Position numbers and translations under genes: made by a program. From the NCBI GenBank assembly GCA_023055425.1, contig JALGPY010000001.1, positions 69,992,994 to 70,056,993 on the forward strand: a stretch of DNA of 64,000 nucleotides. Reading direction: 5' to 3'. Positions 24,527 to 36,756 of this stretch are shown here, one piece after another; position 1 is the first letter of the stretch, and each line of letters opens with the position of its first letter. The notes beneath the pieces were generated by a model. It was not told where the DNA came from. It saw only the letters and a program-made list of their open reading frames with translations, and ran no database searches. This DNA is from Linanthus parryae. Taxonomy: Eukaryota; Streptophyta; Magnoliopsida; Ericales; Polemoniaceae.

Positions 24527-25552
24527 ACGGGTACGTTGAGTACTACGATTGAGTCGCCGTAGTCGCTTGCAATTGAGGTGAGTAAACATGCCGGGCCTAG
24601 TGTGCCTAACTCCCTTCGTGTCAAATGATTTCTTCTACTTGTCTCAAAATGAATTTATGTGTTACGTGCCATGTAAATATCTGATTTTACCTGTTAAATG
24701 CTTTTCTTGAAAATATCATCAAAACTATAATAATGGACAATAACGTAAAGTGGAAGAGTTGTGCGGGGTTACTTCTTGGTTACTTTGGCTTGGGCGTGTT
24801 GACTTCGTTCACGCGTCCAATTAATTTTATTTAATACGGTTGCAATGCCACGGATAGCTCCTTGTCCTCACTCCTCTGGCCGCTAGAATCTTAGGGGGGT
24901 GTCGACACTTAAGGTCCTGGATGCTTGCGAGATGGTTGGTTCTCTCCCCGTCACAACAAATGAACAATGTGGTTCTTTTTGGATTTGTTAATATTAATGG
25001 AAAATGAATTAATATGTGGTTTTAGATTCCCTCTATTGGATAATGAATTGATTTTGGGAAAATTACAATGGAATTGGAAACTCTCCTACTTTTTCTCACA
25101 AGTGTCAAATTCTACTTCCGCTGTGTTTAAGAATGAATTCCTACTCGAAAAGTTGGTTACTGTTTTATAACTTGTCTCATCATCATTTTACATGCTTGGG
25201 TGTTTGCTTGCGATTATTTATTGCTGATTTTGTAATGTGGTGTTTCCTTTTTATTTCTGTACCACATGTCTAGATGGTGAGAATGTGGCTTCGCGGGGGA
25301 CGCGATTCATCATCGAGATAATTAGTCATAACGTTTTAATAATTAGAACTCTTTTTGTTTATTTTAATGCACTAGCTTGTTTTTTGCCCGGGTTTGGGGC
25401 ACAAATATTTGAATTGTAATAAGTTTTGTTTTAAATACTTTATGGATGTTTTGCTTGGAAACCACTTTTAAATGTCCTTGTATCCGGGTTTAATCTCGCG
25501 TACAGAGTGACACCCCCTGGGCCTCCAGCTTGGTCATTTTGGGGGTGTGACA
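24527..25552 (+). repeat. E 3' LTR, second part
   Basis: Matches 3520-4543 of the 5' LTR: tacgttgagtactacgattg, the 'ggggggtgtcgacactta' block near 24895, and the end 'gggggtgtgaca'. The acceptor-like cag present at 4258 in the other LTR is changed to cat here (about 25267). Confidence 0.9.
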
Positions 25553-25683
25553 CACAAGATTCCTACATATGAGAATCTTTCATATCCACTTACGAAGCCG
25601 CTTGTTCAGTGCAAGCATGAAGGGCACACTGGATCTATTGGCATAAGAGATGCACCAGATTGGCTCCAGTGCAAGTGGGAGAC
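25553..25683 (+). pseudogene. A: C-terminus of copia RNase H and polypurine tract
   Basis: Reads KIPTYENLSYPLTKPLVQ, KHEGHTGSIGIRDAPDWL, the usual end of copia pol. It is followed by a purine-rich tract (gtgggagac, 25675-25683) touching the LTR. It continues the RNase H that ends at 1995, the two parts being separated by 23.5 kb of nested insertions. Confidence 0.85.
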
Positions 25684-27081
25684 TGTTGGAATAGATTCAA
25701 TAGAGGCAATATTTTTAGTATGAACAATGTTTTTGGCTAGAAACATTCATTGTATTATTTATGGAGATATTTAATATAGTGAAGTCCTTAGATTACAAAT
25801 GTGTTTGTTTATCTTAAATATCCCTAGTAAATTATACTGATTCACAGGACGATCAATTACGGACTAGTATGGGGTCGGATTGATATGGAGATATCACGAT
25901 CCAACACATGGGTATGCATTAGGAGTAATAGCATACTGGATTGACCCCCAACGAGAAGGCTACATACAAGTTATGTAAAGTCACAAGTTCTTCTCGTAGT
26001 GACAACATTATTGTCATCCTTAGACTTGAAGTCACTAGATCCTCTAGTTGTGGAATGTTGTGTTTTGACATCGTCAAACGCTACACCATAATTGGGTAGT
26101 AATAAAGGCGTTAGTCGGGCACAATAAGGAAGCAAGATTAGAGATGGTAGTGATGTAGATAGGATTTTTCCCTCTCACATGACGGGAGCAAATATCCATG
26201 GACCACTCGAGGGATGGTGCTTAAAAAATCAATATAGGATATTGATGTTATCTGCATGGACAAGACTATTCCCAGGATCGAGAAACTATGGATTGGATAT
26301 ACGAGTGTAACTTGTATGTCTCGTGTCCAATCTGGATATAGAGGAAAAGGGATGAGACAATACTTGCACAAGGTTTGTCAAAGTAATGACTATTTCTATT
26401 AGTTGGGTGGCATGGATTTGTTGCTAGACACCGCTCTATGTTAATAAATGTTGTTACCATCTAAGTAGAAACCTATGGGGTCACATTCCATAAGGATTAA
26501 AGTAGACTTGGGAAGTAATTAATATGATTAATTAATGGAAGGATAAATATGCAACTACTTGCAAACTTAGTCAGAGTAATTTGCAAGTCGGACTAATCTG
26601 TGTATGGAAGGATAAGGATAGGGGTCATTATACAGTTAACAAGGAGTTGTTGACTATATAAAGGACACTCCTAGCTTATTATTCTACTAATGCTCATAAC
26701 ATACATTGAGTAGGAGAGAAAAAGCAAGGAGAGAGAGCAAGACAAGGTCCGAACCCGACCCGTCCGCCCCCTCTACCCCGTCGGCCAAAAGGAGAGGGTC
26801 GACCTCTTATTTTGGTCTCCGTTGTGTGATCTTCCTTCTTACTTCCTATACCGGTTGCTAGCACAAAGGTGTGGTGGAATCTTGTTCTTTATCCTAAGCG
26901 TGGACTAGCTATAGAGACACAAACACAATTTTGCGTTTGAAGGCCATCAGAGGAGATAAACAAGGTTATCGTTACTTGAACCTTCACTATCATTATGAAT
27001 TCTCATCCTGTGATCCTTGGTGGGTCTTGTGCAGATCTTATTTGTTTTATTCCGATGCGTAATCCGTTACAATACCCAACA
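25684..27081 (+). repeat. A 3' LTR
   Basis: 1,398 bp from TGTTGGAATA to ACCCAACA, directly after the polypurine tract. The same family appears reversed at 28765-29241 + 40070-40978 (for example tgttgggtnt...ggattacgca there mirrors tgcgtaatccgtt...aaca here). The sequence that follows (27082 onward) belongs to element B, so A was inserted into B. Confidence 0.9.
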
Positions 27082-28422
27082 GGATTTGCATCTTCTCATA
27101 TTTCTTACTGTGGTATGATCAATACTATCATGCTGGATAATATGGACTTGTAGAGTATTAGGAGATTGTAACAAAGTTCAATTTGGAAAATCCTAAACCC
27201 CTCTGAGATTGCATACCCTAGGCTTACCAGACTCTTTTATTTGAATATGAAATAAGTGAATGCTTTGGGTTTAACTGTATCATCCAATGTAGCAGGTATT
27301 TAGATGGAGTTAGATCATGCTGAATTTGCTAGAGTCTTGGGTTGTCCAAAGAGGTACTATACAGAAAACTACCCTGGCAAAATTGATGGTACAAAGATGG
27401 ATAAGTAAGAGTTCTTTTTGCTTGATATAGCTACTACCTCTAAGCAGTTAACTCATTATATATTAACTGTTGCAGCTAAAATCTTGTTTACTATCATGAT
27501 GAGGTGTGCGGTACCAAATAGAACTTTAAGGAATTGTTATCTGAAAGGGTGTTATATCTAATATACTTGGTGATGCCTGGATATGAGATTGATCTACAAA
27601 GCATTGTAATGGAACACATACTGTATTGTTTTACCAAGAACAAAAAACATCATCTACCCTATGCCAACCTCCTCCCACTTTTCTTTCACCATCTGGAAAT
27701 ACCTTTTGAGAAGGAAGAGACAATCACTACTGGTTTTGGAATGATAGATGAAAAGTCTTTTCAAAGGATTGAAATTGCGAAAACTAGTGAGGGAGAATAG
27801 AAATTCTACTCAGAATTGTCTGCTGATGAGTTGAAGGCTAAGAAGTTTTCAAAGCCTAAGTCCTTAACCACTCCATCAGCCCTACCTTCTACCGCGCATG
27901 ACCAATCTCAAGTTCTTCAGAAGCTGGACTCTATTGAAAATGATCTAGATGAGCTCAAGCAGAAACAGTACCAGCTAAGTACTCAGTTCAGGAAGATGTT
28001 GTACATGATTGAGACTGTTTTCAAAAGCATCAACTTGATACATGTGGAGAAAGATGATACACAAGCTCCAGAAGCTTCAAGTAAGTCAGCATCTACCAAG
28101 GACTTATTTGATGAGCATAGTACTAGGAAAAAAGCTGTTGGGGATAAGGATGCAGGGACAAAGGTTGCTGAGGACAAGGAACCTGGTAATAAAGGAAGTA
28201 TTGACTTAGATTGCTGCTCAGAGAAGCTCTCCAACACAAGAAAAAAAAGGGAAAAGTTACAGCAATTCTCAACTCAGATGATCTATTTGAGGATGATGAG
28301 ATGGCTGAGGAGCCTGATGAAGAAGTTGCATAACAAGATTATCAACCAGAGAATGAGGATGAAGATAGTGATCAGCAAGATGTTGCAGGGCCTAAGACAG
28401 ATGAAGATCCAAAGCCTTGAAT
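27082..28422 (+). pseudogene. B: post-pol (envelope-position) ORF of a Sire-like copia element
   Basis: Homologous to the ORF on the minus strand at 31071-32946. Shared segments include AYPRLTRLFYLN, LDHAEFARVLGCPKRY, SKQLTH, AAKILFTIMMRCAVP, YEIDLQSIVMEHILY, LPYANLLPLFF, TTGFGMIDE and KFYSELSADELKAKKF. A coiled-coil follows (LQKLDSIENDLDELKQKQYQLS), then a Lys/Glu-rich tail ending EDPKP. Stops at about 27253, 27301, 27407 and 27798 and a frameshift near 27530 break it. No signal peptide or membrane helix is visible, so 'envelope-like' refers only to position. It resembles the domain that databases call a putative plant transposon protein; function unknown. Its 5' end is cut by element A. Confidence 0.75.
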
Positions 28423-28764
28423 CCAGCCTTTTCTTCATCTTTTCAAAACCTTGAAAACTCTCTTTTCTTTCCATTTTTTTTTTAAGTTTTCAAATAATTT
28501 GATCCAACATTTTCTCACTTTTTTTTTTATAAAAGTCAAAAGGGGGATAAATTTAGGGAATTTTAGGGATATTCCTCTCTGGTTTTGGAGATCTGATTTT
28601 GGACTGCTTAATTTAGTTTTGGATTGGTTATTTAGTTTGATTCTGATTTAGCTATTATACCTGTTGTTATTATTGTTTGTTTTTTTATCCTATATAACTG
28701 TTTCTGCTATTCTACTAATGTCTATCTTTTGCAGAAATACAGTTCAAACAGAATAGTTGGGTTT
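28423..28764 (+). other. B 3' untranslated region, first part
   Basis: T-rich non-coding sequence after the ORF stop, with an internal purine tract (gtcaaaagggggataaa near 28535-28552). It is interrupted at 28764 and resumes at 40979 with ttttgtctttcatcaagggggagat, the final polypurine tract (40993-41004) of element B. Confidence 0.65.
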
Positions 28765-29241
28765 TGTTGGGTTTAGTAAGGGATTACGCAGCGGAACAAA
28801 ACAAATAAGATCTACACAAGACCCACCAAGGATCATAGGAAGAGAATTCATAATGACAGTGAAGGTTTAAGTAACGATTACCTTATTTGTCTCATGTGAT
28901 GGCTTCAAACAAAAAATTGTGTTTGCGTCTCTATAGCTAGTCCATGCCAGGGATGAAGAACTAGATTCCACCAAACCTTTATGCTAGCAACCAGTAGAAG
29001 AAGGAAGAAGGAAGATCACACAGCGGAGACCAAAAGAGGAGGTCGACCCTCTCCTTTTGGCCGACGGGGTAGAGGGGGCGGACGGGGTCGGGTTCGGCCC
29101 TTGTCTTGCTATCTCTCCTTGATTTTTCTCTCCTAATCAATGTATGTTATGAGCATTAGTAGAAGAAATAAGCTAGGAGTGTCCTTTATATAGTAAACAA
29201 CTCCTTGTTAACTGTATAACAGCCTATATCCTAATCATGTC

Positions 29242-30515
29242 TGAAAGTTTGTAATGTAAGTGTAAAACAGGATCTAAATACTCTAGAAGGGGGGTGTTGA
29301 ATAGAGTATGCTAAATATTGCCAAAAAACAGTCTTTCAGAACTTGAGTAGAGTAATCAGTTTGTATCTCAAAGCTTTGAAACAGTTTAGAGAAACTTGAA
29401 GATAAAACTGCAGAATACAGAGGCTTCAATGCTTTGAGATTTGGAAAGCTCCAAAGCTTTGAAACTTCCTGTTTACACTGAATGTAAAGATAACATAATT
29501 AAACAGCATGAACACAAGAATTTTATAGAGTTCAGTCACAACTGGACCTATTCCCTGCCTGAGGGATCTTATCCCTCTAGGATTCAAACACAATTTCTTA
29601 TTAATCACCCAGATTTAGCCCTAGATCTCAAGCTAAGTGAGCTACCTTTCACCTATACAGCTCTTGGTTCCCAACCTATCTAGTTCCAGCTACAATTTGT
29701 TGTTCACTTGAACAAATAAACTTCTAAGTTTTCGAGGTTTAAGAAAACAAAATAATTACACAAATTTGGTATAAGTGTGAAGAACACAAAAAACAGATAA
29801 GCAAAATGAGCTTGGAAGTTTTCTTCAATCTGTGATGAATAATCTTGCTTCTGAAATGTTAATGGCCTGATGATTCTGAATATTTGAATGATATAAACTT
29901 CTGTTTGTAGCACTCTTAAAATCTCACTAAGATCAGTCTCAATCTCTGTGTCTCTATCAATGTCAAAACAATGATCTCTTTAAATAACAGCCTGCAAATT
30001 ATTTGAAGTGAAAACCTAAAAATCCTCCTCCCTGATATGCTTCTTTCAACAGCTATGTTTGGATAGCTATTTGATTTGTTTATGGACATTGAAATGCCCA
30101 AACAACATGAATAAACTCAGCAAACAAGATCTAACAACATCAGACAATCTAGCATCAAGATCTGTTCAATATTATGCTAGCAATTTATGAAAAACTGGGA
30201 TAGATTTGTCTGATGATAAATGTGGCTTATACACATGTTCAATCTAATGAGTATATCAAGTAAATAGTCTTGAAAAAGTGTTAATAGACAAAAATAGATT
30301 CAAAAAAAGGTTCTGAATCCCACAGAAATAACCTGCATACACAGAATTGGGCAGATAAACATAGCAGTGAAGAATAACCAGTGAATCTCAAAAGATTTGA
30401 AGCTTTGCCTGCTAGTTCACCAGAACGAACTTGGATTTTCAGTCCAACTCAGTCCTGCATATTTTGTTAATCAGAACATAGATTTCTAATGCTTTCATAA
30501 TATCATTCCATATCA

Positions 30516-30550
<35 letters not shown>

Positions 30551-30688
30551 TAGCTATAGTGCCTCAAAGCTTTGAAGCTTTGATACTTAGGCAAATTTCC
30601 TGCTTGTGTTTCTGGCTTACATCATCAAGGAACCAAAGCTCTTGCCCATGCATTCAAAAATTAATATCAATGAGCTTCAGACTTATCA
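29242..30688 (-). repeat. F 3' LTR
   Basis: 1,447 bp, similar throughout to 38514-40069 (shared blocks tgaaagtttgtaatgtaag, ttcagtcacaactggacc-like, tgctagaccaagatct-like). It adjoins the polypurine tract at 30689. It carries perfect TCAAAGCTTTGA palindromes at 29368 and 30564. Confidence 0.9.
30516..30545. repeat. (AC)n microsatellite in F 3' LTR
   Basis: About fifteen AC units followed by 'tatacata'. The corresponding place in the other LTR (39846-39926) has expanded to an interrupted (AC)n followed by (AT)n, a visible length difference between the two LTRs. Confidence 0.9.
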
Positions 30689-30701
30689 ATCTCCCCCTTT
30701 A
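30689..30701 (-). other. F polypurine tract
   Basis: On the minus strand CATAAAGGGGGAGAT ends at the 3' LTR. This is the standard plus-strand primer of Sire-like elements and fixes the element's orientation. Confidence 0.85.
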
Positions 30702-31070
30702 TGAAAGTTAAAACACATTATTTGAATCCAGATTATGAACAATTTCCTCCAACTCAAAAACACAAGTAATTCACAAGTTCTGATAACAGTTTTAAACCAA
30801 AGATCATATTTAAACAAAATATAATACTTCAACAAAAATTTGCATAGCATAGCAATAACCAAATTAAAATCAAACTAGCATCCATCATCTTACGTATTAC
30901 AAAACTTAACACAAAAACATATAATCTTCTCTCCTTTTTTGTCTTTCAACAAAAGAGTAGAAGCAATGTAGGATGTAGTTCAGAATGTTTTGAAGAAAAT
31001 CAGAAAAAATTAAACAAACTTCAGGACTTGAAAGAAGAAAGAAGAACATAAAGAGATAGAAGGGTGAATT

Positions 31071-32946
31071 TCAAGGCTTTGAAGACTCAGTTTCAGTATC
31101 CTTCTTTGCAGACTTCTTTCCAGACTTGGCTTTTCCCTTTCCCTTGTCCTGAACCTCTTCAACTTTTTCAGCCTCTGAATCTCCTTCAGCTTCAGGTGAT
31201 TCTTCTCTTTGCTCACCTTGTTCAGCACCTTCTTCACCATGTGCTTCCTCAGTTTGCATTTTCCCCACAACTTCATCAACAAGCTAGTCCAAATCAGCAG
31301 CTTCCTTCTCAGCAGTCTCTGCAGCAGTTTCTTCATCACCAGCCTCATCCTTAGATTGATCAAAAAGATCATTTGATGTAAGAACAATAGGAACTGGATT
31401 CTTCTTCTTATGCTGCTTCTTAAGAGCTTCTCCAAGTACTTCATCTGAGTCAAACTTGTTTCTCTTCTTTCTGAAGAAGGTATCTGCTCTAGGTTCAAAC
31501 CTTTGATTATGATGTCTAGCTTGTTTTTCACCAAACCTTTGTACTTGGTGAATTCAGTAGAAAGGTCAAACAAACCTTGCCTCAGATCTTCCACTCCATC
31601 TTCCAAAACCTCAACCATGTCCAGTATTTGTGAAAAATCTAGGTTACAAGACACTTTGGGGGGGGGGGGGTTGTAGCAGCTCTAGGTTTGATAAACTCTT
31701 TCTCTTTCAATTCTTTGGCACTCAACTCAGAATAAAACTTCCCCTTTCCTTTGGCAGTGCACACAATCCCAATCTTTTGAAGTGATGCCTCATCTACCAT
31801 TCCAAAACCAGTAGTAATCTTTTCCTCATCCTTCAAAGAAACTCCAAAGTGTTTGAAAAACAAAGGTAATACATTGGCATAAGGAAGGGAATGGTTCCTA
31901 GTCCTAGTACCATAGTAAACCATATGCTCCATCACAACAGTAGGAAGGTCTACCTCAAACCCTTGACATATAAGATACATCAAGGTCAACACTTTGTTTG
32001 TCACCAAATCTTTGGAATACTCCCTGGGAACTACACATCTCAAAATGATAGAAAATAAAATTTTGGCTTCACAAGTAAACATAGAGTGTGTTAACTGTTT
32101 TGGTTCAGTAGGGGTTCCCTCCAAGAAAAACAAGGCTTTGGCCTTCTCCAAAATTTCCTTCCTATCAGGGTGATCACTACCCCTATACTTCCTAGGTACT
32201 CCCAAAACTTTGGAAAATACCTTGTGATCCAACCTAATGTCCACACCAGCCACTTTTGAAGTAAGAATATACCTATCACTATCATCCAGTTCTTGAACTA
32301 AATTAAGATAAAACAGTCTGGTCAGCCTAGGGTAAGCCTCAGATGGTAGATTTAACATACTTCCAACAGATGTATTCCTCAAATTCTTAATGTAATCCAA
32401 TTCTAATAAATCCAATAAATCAATACTAATTGGACTACAGAAAGATACTTTAGATGATGCATACCCATCCATCCATACAGACATAACTTCTGAATTGACA
32501 AACCAAGACTCAGGCAATACGTTCTTACCAACATGTTTAGCCTTCTTGGTCTTTACTGCACTGTGTTTCACCCTCTTCTTCTCTAGAGTTTATTCACCCT
32601 TATTTTCATCACATTTCTTATCCTTTGAAGATGTCACACTCTTCTTTTCACCTTTCTCAGCAACCACTTCCTTCTTCTTGCTTGATTCTACCCCTTCATC
32701 CTTACTCCCCTGTTCTTTGTCCTTCACCACCTTTTCTGTAGCAGACTCAGATTCTGACCCAACCATTGGTTCTTCTTGAACTTCCTTTCCCTTATTGACC
32801 TTCTTTGAGGTAGGTGATGTCTCATGGACATTGGGTGTGTCTTCTGAATCTGATCCATGAATGGTGATCTTCCTGTTAGCCTTCCTCTTCACCCTCTTGT
32901 TGGAAGTCTGACCTTGCTGCTTGATCCTCTCAGACTTGTGCTCCAT
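31071..32946 (-). pseudogene. F post-pol (envelope-position) ORF
   Basis: Starts MEHKSERIKQQ and has a ~115-residue Lys/Ser/Glu-rich leader with a basic KRVKRKANRK patch that could be a nuclear signal. An in-frame TAA at about 32590 follows. A folded region of about 300 residues (LPESWFVNSEVMSVWMDGY, EAYPRLTRLFYLNLVQ, LDHKVFSKVLGVPRKYRG, LPYANVLPLFFKHFGV, TTGFGMVDEASLQKIG) runs to 31660. A run of about twelve C on this strand then shifts the frame. A coiled-coil (LDMVEVLEDGVEDLRQGLFDLS) and an acidic/basic tail end at SSKP, 31071. No membrane segment or signal peptide is visible. It is homologous to the ORF of element B at 27082-28422. Role unknown. Confidence 0.78.
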
Positions 32947-33422
32947 TTTGGTTAGGGTTTGAGAAGTTTTGAGAGGAAAGCGAGAGAGAGAGAGAGATAG
33001 ACGAAGAGATAGAAGTTGAGAATGAGAGAAATAAGACCTCAAGTTGGCTTAAGTCGGTAGAAGAGTTTGAGTTGAAAAGGGAGATTGCATGCAAAGAGAT
33101 TGCAGAAGATTTGCAAAGATATTTTTTGAAATTTTATCTAAATCTTTGAAATTTTAAATGATTCTGTAATTATCTAAGAAGATATTACTGAAATAAAAAC
33201 ACGATCCAATTTTTTAAAGAATACAAATCCACTCAATCAAAGCAGTGTAACGGTGGTTCAAAGCTTTGAGAAGTTTGAGACCAACAAAGAAACTTCAAAG
33301 CTTTGAGCCATACTTTCAAGGATTAAGAAAGTATGATCTCAAGGCTTTGAGATCCACACATATAACATACATAGAGACTAATTCTCCCCATAAACCAATG
33401 CATACTTGTTTAACATACCCAA

Positions 33423-34800
33423 TTAAAGCCTTAGGGATGCAAACCTCTCATATGGCAATGGTTTAGTGAAAATATCAGCTATTTGCTTAGAAGTAGAAAT
33501 AAAAGATAGAACAATATCACCTTTTTCAGCATGATCTCTAAGTATATAATGTCTCACATCTATGTGATTTGTCCTTGAATGCTGAACTTGATTCTTTGAT
33601 ATAGAGATGGCACTTGTATTGTCACAATTGATAGGCACATTTCTGAATTCATATCCAAGATCTCTTAGCTGTTGAGCAATACATAGAACCTGAAAGAAAC
33701 AAGCTCTAGCTGCAATGTATTCAGCTTTTGCAGTTGATAGAGCCACTGAATTTTGTTTCTTTGAATGCCAACTAATCAATGATGAACCAAGAAACTGGTA
33801 ACAGCCTGAAGTTCTCTTTCTATCTATTTTGTATCCTGCAAATTCTGCATCTGAATAACCACTCAACATAAAATTAGATCTTCTTGGATACCAAATCCCC
33901 AAGTCTTTAGTTCCATTCAAATATCTGAAAATCCTTTTCACAGCAATCAAATGACTTTCTTTAGGATCAGCTTGAAATCTAGCACACATTCATACACTAA
34001 ACATAATATCTAGTCTTATAGCAATTAGATATATAAGTGAACCAATCATACATGTATAATCTTTTTGATTCACACTCTTACCATTTGTATCTTTGTATAA
34101 AGACAATGATGAACTCATAGGAGTCTTAACTACCTTGGACTGTGACATGTATATTTTTTTAACATGTCATGGGTGTATTTCCCTTGATGCACAAAAATTC
34201 CTTTCTTCATTTGATGCACATGAAGTCCAAGAAAGAAATTCATTTCTCCCATCAAGCTCATCTCAAATTCCCTGCACATTAGACTTGAAAACTCTTTTGA
34301 AAGAATTAGTATTACCAAATAAAATATAATCATCATATATCTGTACAACTAAAAAATCCTTTTCATTTTTTTTATAAAAAGAGTTTTGTCAACAAGTCCT
34401 TTCTTGAAACCATTTTCCAGTAAAAACTTAGAGATTCTGTCATACCAAGCCCTTGAAGCTTGCTTAAGTCCGTACAAGGCTTTGTCTAATTTGTAAACAT
34501 GGTCAGTAAAGGTGTCACTTTCAAAACCTGGTGGTTGAGCAACATATAATTCTTCTTGTAAATATCCATTCAAAAAAGCACATTTGACATCCATTTGAAA
34601 AAGTTTTATATGATTATGAGATGCAAATGCAAGAATTATTATAATAGCCTCTAACCTTGCAACATGGGAAAATGTTTCCTCATAATTAATGCCTTCTTCT
34701 TGATAATATCCATGTGCAACCAGTCTTGCTTTATTTCTCACAACCTTACCTTTTTCATCAAGTTTGTTTCTGAATACCCATCTGGAGATTGATCCTTTGA
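33423..34800 (-). pseudogene. pol: F reverse transcriptase and RNase H
   Basis: RT reads [50 protein letters not shown] and [14 protein letters not shown] (34741-34400). After a short break the catalytic region near 34330 reads VVQIYDDYILFG, where copia elements normally have QIYVDDIIFG. RNase H (33989-33423) is fully open: ADPKESHLIAVKRIFRYL, GYSDAEFAGYKIDRKRTSG, NSVALSTAKAEYIAA, NCDNTSAISISKN, HIDVRHYILRDH and ADIFTKPL. The part between 33990 and 34130 and the N-terminus beyond 34741 contain stops. Confidence 0.9.
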
Positions 34801-35352
34801 TCTGGGAACCAAATTCAAGACTTTGTTCCTTTCAAACTCATTCAGCTCATTCTGCATTGCAATGATCCAATCTGCATCTTCTAGGGCTTATTTTGCATTC
34901 TTGGGCTCAATAAGTGATACAAAAGCACTGAAAGCACACAAATTCCTCAGTTCGCCTCTTATCTGAGTTCCAGTAGTTGGACCTGATATTATATTCTATG
35001 CAGGATGATCTAATAAATATTTGAACTTTTTTATGGGTGTCCAAGTGTATGGTCCTTCAAGGCTTTGAGTTCTTGACACAGTAGAAGGAGCATCATATTT
35101 CCTCCCAGTCTCAGTCTCAAGGCTTTGAGATTTTGGCTCATCAGGGGGTTCAAGGCCTTGAGATTCTTCTGAATTTTTCTGCTGCTTAGTTTTGCTTCCA
35201 TTGACTTTTTATAGTCATCATCAGCCTCATACTTGTTCAAATTGAGATATGCAAAACTTTCACTCAGAGAATCATCAGCACTTTCATCAAAAATTACATG
35301 AATGCTCTCCTCCACAATCTTAGTTCTCTTATTGTAAAACATGTAAGCTTTT

Positions 35353-36549
35353 CTAGTTCGAGAATAACCAAAAAAACACCTTCATCACTTCTAGAATCAA
35401 ACTTACCAAGATTGTCTTTGCCATTTTTATGCACAAACAAGTACAGCCAAAATGCTTGAAATAAGAAACACTAGGTTTTCTGCCTTTGAATAATTCATAA
35501 GGAGTTTTCTTCAAAATAGGCATGATCAAACATCTATTGAGCACATAATTGGCAGTGTTAACAGGTTCTGACCTTAAAAACTTTGGCAAATTACTTTCAA
35601 ATAGCATGGTTCTGGATATGTCTTCAAGAGTCCTATTTTTCCTCTCAACTACACCATTTAGCTGAGGAGTTCTAGGTGTAGAAAAATTGTGTGAGATGTC
35701 ATGCTTTGCCTAAAATAAATCAAAATCAATTTGATCAAATTCCCTACAATGATCACTCCTAATAGATGCAACAAGTAAAATTTTCAAAGTTTGAAGCTCT
35801 TTACAAAGCTTTGAAAATTCAGACAATGTTTCAGACTTATCTCTAATAAACATAACCCAAGTATATCTAGAATAATCTTCAACCACAACAAAGCATATAT
35901 CTCTTACCTATGGGTGTTTGAACCCTCATAGGACCACACAAGTCCAAGTGCATCAATTCTAAAGGTCTACAGGTACTTACAAAGTTCTTTGGCTTGAATG
36001 AACTCCTGACCTGCTATCCTTGAGTGCATGCCTTGCAACTATCATCATCTTTGAATTTCAGGATTGGGAATCCCCTTACCAAATCTTTTGAGATGAGTTT
36101 GTTCAAAGTATGCATGCTTATATGACCAAGCTTTCTATGCCAAAGCTTTGAGTCATCCTTCAAAGCTTTGAGACATTTCAGACTATCACCTGCAACTTGT
36201 CAGTACATAGTGCATAAACATTATGTGACCTAGGAGCAGTGAGTATGCAGTTGCCTGATTTTTCATCTTGCACCACACATTTCTCCTTATCAAAAACTAC
36301 CTTATTACCTTTATCACAAAGCTGATAAATACTCAATAAATCATACATAAGACCATCAACTAGATAAACATCTGAAATTAACAATGCAAAATTATTACCA
36401 ATACTTCCTATACCAATTATGTTGCACCTTGATTTGTCACCAAGTGTGATTGTTCCCTCTGATTGCTCTTTAATCTCAATGAATAGATATTTCTTTCCAC
36501 TCATGAGCCTGGAACATCCACTATCCAAAATCCATTTCTGATCTTTCAA
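35353..36549 (-). pseudogene. pol: F protease and integrase
   Basis: The protease active site is intact in WILDSGCSRLMSG at 36540-36500. It is followed by a pre-integrase region (LLSIYQLCDKGNKVVFDKE). The integrase core runs through several stops and frameshifts: HxxxLGHISMHTLNKLI and DDSCKACTQG (zinc-binding), LMHLDLCGPM, VVEDYSRYTWVMFI, RSDHCREF and NGVVERKNRTL, which carry the D, D and E of the catalytic triad. 35607-35353 is open (TANYVLNRCLIMPILKKTPYEL). Together these would mature the proteins and integrate the cDNA. The stops make the copy inactive. Confidence 0.85.
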
Positions 36550-36756
36550 AGCTTTGGTGACATCCTGAAAAATTCAATCAATGCCTTAACAGGCTATTAG
36601 ACCAAGTGTAGAATTTGAATTCATACTCAGAATAAACCATGTTAGGTGGTCTAACTCCTTTTGGAACCTAAATCGGTTTCACTTGTCCCTTAAGATGATA
36701 AGGATAGGTGTTCCTCATTACATGAGGTTCTGTCCTTCTAAAGGGGCAAGTTAATT

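Larger units (their letters stand above)
1996..25552 (+). mobile_element. E: degenerate chromovirus (Tekay/Del-like), split by nested insertions
   Basis: Order: 5' LTR (1996-4543), upstream acidic ORF, gag, protease remnant, RT, RNase H, integrase, chromodomain, polypurine tract, 3' LTR (11197-12709 plus 24527-25552). The LTRs start TGAAATACCC and end TGTKACA. Flanks are cgcaa (1991-1995) and cacaa (25553-25557), a 4/5 target-site duplication. Excising E plus one flank copy rejoins the copia A reading frame, which independently proves both ends. Many stops and frameshifts make it inactive. The gene order and C-terminal chromodomain place it in the chromoviruses. The Tekay/Del assignment rests on LTR size and end motifs and is less sure. 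Confidence 0.9.

Noticed and set aside
31071..32946. True envelope glycoprotein in element F
   Set aside because: No signal peptide, no membrane helix and no cleavage site; highly charged, with coiled-coil. Only the position is envelope-like.
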